Program-made: the position numbers and the translations under genes
From: JAYVFR01 sp043772945
GTDB lineage: Bacteria > Patescibacteriota > JACMRA01
Length of the DNA: 12,347 bases
Direction of reading: 5' to 3'
Assembly (NCBI GenBank): GCA_043772945.1
Contig: JAYVFR010000011.1
Span: forward strand, 1-12,347
Shown here: positions 7,969 to 12,347 of the stretch, one piece after another
How the letters are laid out: each line of letters begins with the position of its first letter
Numbering within the stretch: the stretch's first letter is position 1
The notes under the pieces: model-generated
The model's input: only the letters and a program-made list of their open reading frames with translations
The model's database searches: none
Told to the model about the DNA's origin: nothing

Positions 7969-8080
7969 GGAGATTATTTGTTAATTGGTCTTAACACTCC
8001 ATCTTTTTTAATAAACTTAAACCTTTAACCAAGCTAAAAATAGTGTTATTGCCATTGCTTTTTTAGTAAAGAAAGTTGTT

Positions 8081-9145
8081 TTAATTTAACTTATCAACAT
8101 TAATTTTTTCTATTCTTTCTAGCAATATATCAACCATAGTGCTAGTAAAAATCACAATAATTGGACCAATAATGAAGCCCATAATCCCAAAGAAGTTTAT
8201 TCCAGCAATTACGCCTGTAATTAGAAACAAAGGGTTACCTTTAGTTCCGCTAAGAACAATTTTTGGTAATAAAGCGTAGTTTTGCCATAGGATAAAACTT
8301 TCTGCTAATAAAGCTATTACTAAGACTAAAAACCAGTTTTGAGTTGTATAACCGAGCATTAATAAAGGTATTAAGTAAGCAGCTTCTGATGGGCTAATAG
8401 GTAAAAAACCTATTATGAAAGCCATAATAGTTATAACAAAAGCTGTTGGTAAATTAAAGGCTAGCATTATAATCAAAACAGCTAAGGCATTTAATAAACC
8501 ACTCATTAAATTTGCATAAATAACGTTTCTCATTCCTATTGATAAATCCTTACGAATTAAGTTTTCTTCGGAGTTGGTGAAAGGTAGAATTTTAAAAACT
8601 ATTTCAATCCATTTATGACCATTTATTAAACTATTAAACCAGGCTATTAGAAAGATTACTAAATAAATAATTTGAGAAAATAAATTACCAACAATTTGTT
8701 GTAAAATATTCAACCCACGATTAATATTGTCACTAGTTGTAACTAATTTAGTGTATTCATCTAGTCGAGTTTTAGCATAATTTGAGTAATACTGAATTGC
8801 TTCTTCATTTATTCCAACTTTTTTGATATTACTTATCCAATCTTGATTGGTAGTTATGTTTTGAATCTCTTTACTAATTTGTTGAGCTAGGAAATTACTA
8901 AATAAAATTAATGCTAGACTAATAACTAAGATAGTTAAAGCGGCACTAATATTAGTTGATATTTTGTTATTTGTAAAAAACTTATAAATTGGGTAACTTA
9001 AAACTCCAAAGACCAAACCACTAATAATTGGAGTTCTAAATTCAAAATTGAACAGAAAAACGACAGATAAAATTGACAAAAATCCGAGGAAAATAAAAAT
9101 TTTTCGGCTATTCTCTTGGTTTATTGAATCACTACTAAATTTCAT
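8081..9145 (-). CDS. AI-2E family transporter-like membrane protein
   Basis: A 354-aa polytopic membrane protein of the AI-2E transporter family (PF01594; YdiK/TqsA/PerM relatives, some of them ion antiporters). Hydrophobic segments lie at about 16-34, 38-56, 66-87, 152-172, 209-230, 232-263, 268-288 and 304-338. A soluble stretch at about 90-145 separates the third and fourth segments, as is typical. Family hallmarks seen are GFLPISPSEAAYLIP (246-260), PKIVLSGTKGNPLF (294-307) and the glycine-rich end GVIAGINFFGIMGFIIGP (311-328). The length is normal and no domain is missing. The start at 9145 overlaps the end of the upstream gene by 11 bp, indicating translational coupling in the tig-rpoA operon. 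The substrate cannot be told from sequence, and the family name does not show that it moves autoinducer-2. Confidence 0.85.
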   Translation of the reverse strand: MKFSSDSINQENSRKIFIFLGFLSILSVVFLFNFEFRTPIISGLVFGVLSYPIYKFFTNNKISTNISAALTILVISLALILFSNFLAQQISKEIQNITTNQDWISNIKKVGINEEAIQYYSNYAKTRLDEYTKLVTTSDNINRGLNILQQIVGNLFSQIIYLVIFLIAWFNSLINGHKWIEIVFKILPFTNSEENLIRKDLSIGMRNVIYANLMSGLLNALAVLIIMLAFNLPTAFVITIMAFIIGFLPISPSEAAYLIPLLMLGYTTQNWFLVLVIALLAESFILWQNYALLPKIVLSGTKGNPLFLITGVIAGINFFGIMGFIIGPIIVIFTSTMVDILLERIEKINVDKLN

Positions 9146-9566
9146 TTTTATAATTTTTGCGATAATATCTTAATTCAAGGGGGTAAAACTGACTTAAATA
9201 TCTTATAGAGAGAGTTAATAGTACCCCGATCCATATAATATTAACTAAGATCCAGATTCTACTACCGAGTAACCAGATTTCTAATTGTCTACACAAAAAC
9301 CAAGATATCCCAATGATTCCCATCCAAATTAGATTATTAGCAAGAAAAGGTAGCTTAAGCTGAAGCGGATGCTTAGAGTGAAGAAGCGATTTAACAAATA
9401 AAATTACAATACCGATACAAATAAGAGTAGTGTAACCATTTAGGAATAACCAAAAGAAACTACTTTCTTTGGGAATTGTTGGAGTCGTATATGAACCAGC
9501 ATTGTTTTGTAGGCCTTCAAGCCAGTAGTCAAAGGTAGACAATCGTGACCAGTTAATAGAAATCAT
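9135..9566 (-). CDS. Small membrane protein of unknown function, 143 aa
   Basis: Not recognised. A soluble N-terminus of about 35 residues rich in aromatic and polar residues is followed by three hydrophobic segments at about 36-60, 74-93 and 104-121, then a basic tail with RYYRKNYK near the end. There is no cleavable signal peptide. The segment LCRQLEIWLLGSRIW (91-105), with two arginines and several tryptophans between helices, resembles small Patescibacteria membrane proteins I have seen, but I cannot name a family. It starts 34 bp after the rpoA stop and overlaps the AI-2E-like gene by 11 bp, ending in TAG, so it is the third gene of the operon. A joint membrane function with the next gene is possible but is inference only. 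Confidence 0.8.
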   Translation of the reverse strand: MISINWSRLSTFDYWLEGLQNNAGSYTTPTIPKESSFFWLFLNGYTTLICIGIVILFVKSLLHSKHPLQLKLPFLANNLIWMGIIGISWFLCRQLEIWLLGSRIWILVNIIWIGVLLTLSIRYLSQFYPLELRYYRKNYKNEI

Positions 9567-9600
9567 AATTTATTTAAAATGTTTAACCTGAAAAAGTTTT

Positions 9601-10578
9601 TTACTTTAAACTAGATAAATATTTTTGTATAGTAGTAAGCATTTTTTCGTCAAGGCCAGCTATTTCTTCTAATTGTTTTGAGCTATCTTTAAGCTCTTGA
9701 TTAGTGTTAATATTATTTTTGGCTAGTATGTTAACAATTTTTTTAATTAACTTAATTTCATCAGTTGTATTAACCTCTTCTATTGTTTCTACTTCCTTTA
9801 CAGGTGCTTTTTTAATTTTTTTAGCTTTAGCTTCTTCATCGATGTCTTTGTTTTCTGGACTGCTTTCAACTATAGCTGTAGTGGCAGAAGTGATCTTTTG
9901 AAACAGATCCTGTGTTAAAGCTAATGAATATTTAATAACTTCTTCCCCCGTTAAAGTTCCATTGGTTTGGAAATTTAGAGTTAGTTTATCATAATTTGTC
10001 ATATCTCCTACACGAATATCTTCAACTTGAATTGCTACGTTAATAACTGGATTAAAGTTAGCGTCTACTAGTAAGTTTTGAGGATTAATATTACTTGTAA
10101 GAGCTAGTTTTTCTGTTGGTAAATAACCAACACCTTTACTAATTTCTACTTCAATATCTAAGTTTCCTCCTTTATCTACTGTACAGATGTATAGGTCTGG
10201 ATTTGCTACTGTATAATTTTTTTTGTCACCTTTGAAATCACTTGCGGTAATCTTACCTGCTTTGTTAGAGGAAATTGATAAAGTTACTTTTTCGTCATCG
10301 TTGTTAATTCCAACCGATAGGCTTTTTAAGTTCAAAATTAGTTCTAAAGCATCTTCCACTACTCCACTAATTGCTTGGTATTCGTGACTGACTCCATTAA
10401 TTTTAATTTTAGTCACGGCTGTACCTGGGATTGATGATAACATAATACGCCTCAGTGGGTTACCTAAAGTATGTCCATAACCTGGAGCTAGTGGCTCTAC
10501 TATTAGAGAATAACTATTATTACCTAGATTATATAATTTAGAATGGATATTTGGTTGGTTTATACTAAGATTGGTCAT
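9601..10578 (-). CDS. rpoA: DNA-directed RNA polymerase subunit alpha
   Basis: Alpha subunit, 325 aa, near the usual 310-330, which dimerises to nucleate assembly of beta and beta-prime. The N-terminal domain (about 1-232) has the diagnostic GYGHTLGNPLRRIMLSS (33-49), with Arg44 at the E. coli Arg45 assembly position, and VEDALELILNLKSL (74-87). A lysine- and glutamate-rich linker (about 238-272) leads to a short C-terminal domain (273-325) that keeps the outline of two helix-hairpin-helix units. By manual alignment its DNA contacts are altered: Arg265 is Lys280, Cys269 is Ile284, Gly296 is Asp310 and Ser299 is Met313, while Asn268 is kept as Asn283. Unusually, the gene sits after tig rather than in the ribosomal alpha operon. 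No Shine-Dalgarno sequence precedes the ATG; the 97-bp gap from tig has no terminator. Confidence 0.97.
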   Translation of the reverse strand: MTNLSINQPNIHSKLYNLGNNSYSLIVEPLAPGYGHTLGNPLRRIMLSSIPGTAVTKIKINGVSHEYQAISGVVEDALELILNLKSLSVGINNDDEKVTLSISSNKAGKITASDFKGDKKNYTVANPDLYICTVDKGGNLDIEVEISKGVGYLPTEKLALTSNINPQNLLVDANFNPVINVAIQVEDIRVGDMTNYDKLTLNFQTNGTLTGEEVIKYSLALTQDLFQKITSATTAIVESSPENKDIDEEAKAKKIKKAPVKEVETIEEVNTTDEIKLIKKIVNILAKNNINTNQELKDSSKQLEEIAGLDEKMLTTIQKYLSSLK

Positions 10579-10675
10579 AATTTATATATGTGATGCTTTT
10601 TATTAGCTGGTAAAACTCTTGATTTATGGCTAAGTTTGACTTTAAATGTATGTATTTGTCAACTTAAAAATATTT

Positions 10676-11806
10676 TTATAATGATTTTATCTCCAAAAGT
10701 TCTAAGTATTTATTAAAAGCCTTTGATCTCATTAATCTGTCCCAAGCCTGTCCCTCATATTCTTCGTCTGTTAGATTCTTTGGGAGTCCAAAATATTCTG
10801 GCATTTGTTTAAGTGTTTTAATGTATTGAGCAACTTCTTCAGATTTAATTTTTTCTTCTGTTTCTAGTTTGCTCTCATAGATACACCTGAGAATATACAT
10901 TAATTTAAACTCTTTATTCATAGCTGAAAGTGCATTTGTTTTAACTTCTTCTTCATTTAAGATTTTTTCTTCATTAATTCTCTCTAAACCAGTGCCTTTA
11001 AAGGATTCATCTATGCTGATGTTTTTTTCTACTGATTTATCTATCACGCCTTGTGTGATTCGAGTAACTTCACTATTAATTTGATTTGTGGGAAGATCAA
11101 AATCTGGTACAGTTTTAACCATTGCAAAAATTAATTTTTCTTGTTTTTTGCGACTTTCAAAAGCTTTTTTTTCATCTTCGTAAAATTTAGCAATCTGTTC
11201 TTTAAAGCCTTCCATGGTTTTATAATTAGTTTTTAATTCTTCGTTTTCTTCAAAAGCTTCTTCTAATGATGAGTAATCTTTTTTGTTTTGAGATTTTTGA
11301 CTTTGGTTTAGTCTTTCTAAAAGAGTCTTTGCTTCTTCTTTGAAAACCACTTCTTTATCTTTTATATTAGTATAATCTTCTTTTTCAAGAGATGGTTCTA
11401 TTAATTCTAAAGCTTTTTCCAAATTTATTATTGGTAGCAATCTAGCAATGATTGAATAACTAAAAGATTTGTCTTCTTGCGGTCCATCCCCTTCAAGTAA
11501 GTCAATATCATAATTAATTACGATACGATTTTGTTCGGTTAGTAATTTTTTGACTTCTTCTAGACTTTCTGGTTGATATTTATTAATAGTTTCCTCTAAG
11601 ATAGTTTGCTCCGTCGTTACTCGATTAAGCTTCTCTAAAGCAATATTAGTAGGCACATTTCCAGGACGAAAGCCATCAACTTTAACTGTTTTGATTAATT
11701 GAGAAATCACTCTCTCGCGGTAAGCCTGATATTCAGTGGTCGGGACATTTACTTGAATTTGATAAGTTAATGGATCAGTGAATGTGGGATTGTTTAGTTT
11801 AATCAT
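10676..11806 (-). CDS. tig: Trigger factor without the FKBP domain
   Basis: A ribosome-associated chaperone that binds nascent chains at the exit tunnel. At 376 aa it is shorter than E. coli Tig (432). The N-terminal ribosome-binding domain carries the signature GFRPGNVP (45-52; GFRKGKVP in E. coli), followed by the typical ending near IIARLLPI (119-126). The FKBP-type prolyl isomerase domain expected next is not there: about 140-225 is a highly charged, probably helical Lys/Glu-rich stretch, which leads into the C-terminal cradle around DFDLPTNQINSEVTRI (235-250). It is the first gene of the operon with rpoA. There is no Shine-Dalgarno sequence before the ATG at 11806. It could be called a trigger-factor-like protein, but the signature loop and domain order make Tig the best name. 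Confidence 0.88.
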   Translation of the reverse strand: MIKLNNPTFTDPLTYQIQVNVPTTEYQAYRERVISQLIKTVKVDGFRPGNVPTNIALEKLNRVTTEQTILEETINKYQPESLEEVKKLLTEQNRIVINYDIDLLEGDGPQEDKSFSYSIIARLLPIINLEKALELIEPSLEKEDYTNIKDKEVVFKEEAKTLLERLNQSQKSQNKKDYSSLEEAFEENEELKTNYKTMEGFKEQIAKFYEDEKKAFESRKKQEKLIFAMVKTVPDFDLPTNQINSEVTRITQGVIDKSVEKNISIDESFKGTGLERINEEKILNEEEVKTNALSAMNKEFKLMYILRCIYESKLETEEKIKSEEVAQYIKTLKQMPEYFGLPKNLTDEEYEGQAWDRLMRSKAFNKYLELLEIKSL

Positions 11807-11851
11807 AAAAATTGAAAAAAGATTATAGTAAAATCAGATAATAACCCTCTT

Positions 11852-11879
11852 AGTATCTAATTCTCGTAACTTTTGTCAA
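11852..11879 (-). promoter_or_regulatory. Candidate promoter of the tig-rpoA operon
   Basis: On the minus strand a perfect TTGACA (11879 to 11874) is followed after 16 bp by GATACT (11857 to 11852, 4/6 match to TATAAT), giving a leader of about 40 nt before the tig ATG. A perfect TATAAT also occurs nearer the gene (11827 to 11822) but has no -35 at the right distance and would leave a leader of only about 9 nt. The TTGACA lies just after the stop of the broken frame at 11883. Confidence 0.4.
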
Positions 11880-11882
11880 CTC

Positions 11883-12325
11883 TTAATGATTGTATAGGTT
11901 ATTAGACTTGCTAACCACAAAATCGCGCATCTGCTCTATCCAGTGATAAATAAATTCCCATCTATTGCAATCAAACTCTATTCCTTTTTCTTGATCAATT
12001 CCATCTAATTCTATGTTTAAAAGAAAAGAATCTAACTCTTTAGTTTGCTTGATTACAGCTTGGGACAGTGGATTATTTGAAAGAAGAAGGTGAAAGTCTG
12101 AGAGAGTTATTTGCTTAGCTTGAAGTTTTAAACAGATATATCTAAAATCAATAAGTAAAGATTTTTAGAATTGTTTATTAAATCATAGTTTAAAGTCTGA
12201 ATTTCATTATCCCAAATACTTATTAACCTATCTAATAATTTTGATAATAATGAATTAAACGACTTCGAAGTATGGGATATAATATATACACGAGATTTAC
12301 CAGAATTATTAAGAAAAGAAGAGTA
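11883..12325 (-). pseudogene. Frameshifted gene remnant, unknown family
   Basis: Minus-strand frame 12164 to 11883 is open for 93 codons to a TAA. It reads like real protein (for example LDSFLLNIELDGIDQEKG and WEFIYHWIEQMRDFVV) but has no ATG, GTG or TTG near its beginning, only ATG at 11930. A second minus frame, 12325 to 12128, also lacks a start and runs into it. The two join smoothly if one A is added to the five-A run at 12166-12162, giving a local reading NNSKKSLLIDFRYICLKLQ. So a single-base deletion, or a sequencing or assembly error in a homopolymer, best explains the break. The part beyond about 12240 is Ser-rich and may be a shadow of plus-strand coding. I recognise no domain. Confidence 0.5.
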
Positions 12326-12347
12326 CTACCAAATAGAAATGGAAAAA
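12201..12347 (+). other. Open plus-strand frame at window edge, ambiguous
   Basis: After TGA at 12198-12200 a plus frame stays open to the window end (49 codons). Its second half is charged and protein-like (DFEVWDIIYTRDLPELL, then RKEEYYQIEMEK). It has no ATG, GTG or TTG before the ATG at 12339. A second plus frame begins with ATG at 12272 and also runs off the end, but its product is strongly basic and less convincing. This stretch overlaps the end of the minus-strand remnant, and which strand is coding cannot be settled from this window. Confidence 0.3.

Noticed and set aside
8010..8080. Short minus frame containing MAITLFLAWLKV after the AI-2E-like gene
   Set aside because: Only 12 codons from its ATG to stop, with no supporting signal; hydrophobic composition alone is not evidence.
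9704..9901. Plus-strand 65-codon frame inside rpoA
   Set aside because: Antisense of the rpoA linker and CTD; hydrophobic composition is the usual shadow of Lys/Glu-rich coding.
10640..10662. TTGACA (10662 to 10657, minus) between tig and rpoA as an internal promoter
   Set aside because: No acceptable -10 at 15-19 bp; TAAAGT is only 12 bp away. The rpoA gene is probably read from the tig promoter.
1..12347. CRISPR array, insertion sequence, integrase or attachment site
   Set aside because: No regular repeats, transposase or recombinase motifs, or tRNA-end duplications were seen.

Overview
The window is AT-rich bacterial DNA read with the standard code: the long genes have no in-frame TGA and nearly all end in TAA. 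It carries the three core RNA polymerase genes, a trigger factor, two membrane proteins and a tRNA-Lys. The compact RpoB (1130 aa), a trigger factor without its FKBP domain, a minimal alpha C-terminal domain, short gaps and the absence of Shine-Dalgarno sequences suggest a reduced-genome lineage, most likely Patescibacteria (CPR). That placement is inference; no marker here fixes the phylum. Jakobid-type mitochondrial DNA, which can also encode rpoA/B/C, is unlikely because tig and an AI-2E-type transporter are present.

Layout. 1-99: tRNA-Lys(UUU), minus strand. 137-301: an unlisted 54-codon minus-strand ORF that may be a small gene. 302-416: rpoB upstream region with two perfect TTGACA boxes 11 bp apart. 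417-7866: rpoB then rpoC, plus strand, 67 bp apart. 7867-8080: convergent gap with a clear minus-strand intrinsic terminator. 8081-11806: a minus-strand operon read right to left as tig, rpoA, a small membrane protein and an AI-2E family membrane protein (the last two overlap by 11 bp). 11807-11882: tig promoter region. 11883-12347: a broken minus-strand reading frame of unknown family, ending in a zone where both strands are open but neither has a proper start.

Function. RpoA, RpoB and RpoC together make the catalytic core of RNA polymerase, and trigger factor binds nascent chains at the ribosome. The two polymerase operons converge, so all core subunits lie within about 10.2 kb, away from the ribosomal-protein operons that usually carry rpoA and rpoBC.

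The most striking signal is in the polymerase itself. The framework motifs (NADFDGDQ, both zinc sites, GDKMAGRHGNK) are intact, but several positions that are nearly invariant in bacteria differ: the trigger-loop tip including the His936 equivalent (Lys here), beta Glu813 (Gln), beta Glu562 (Asn), much of the rifampicin pocket, and the DNA-binding face of the alpha CTD. All family comparisons and E. coli numbers come from manual alignment by memory.
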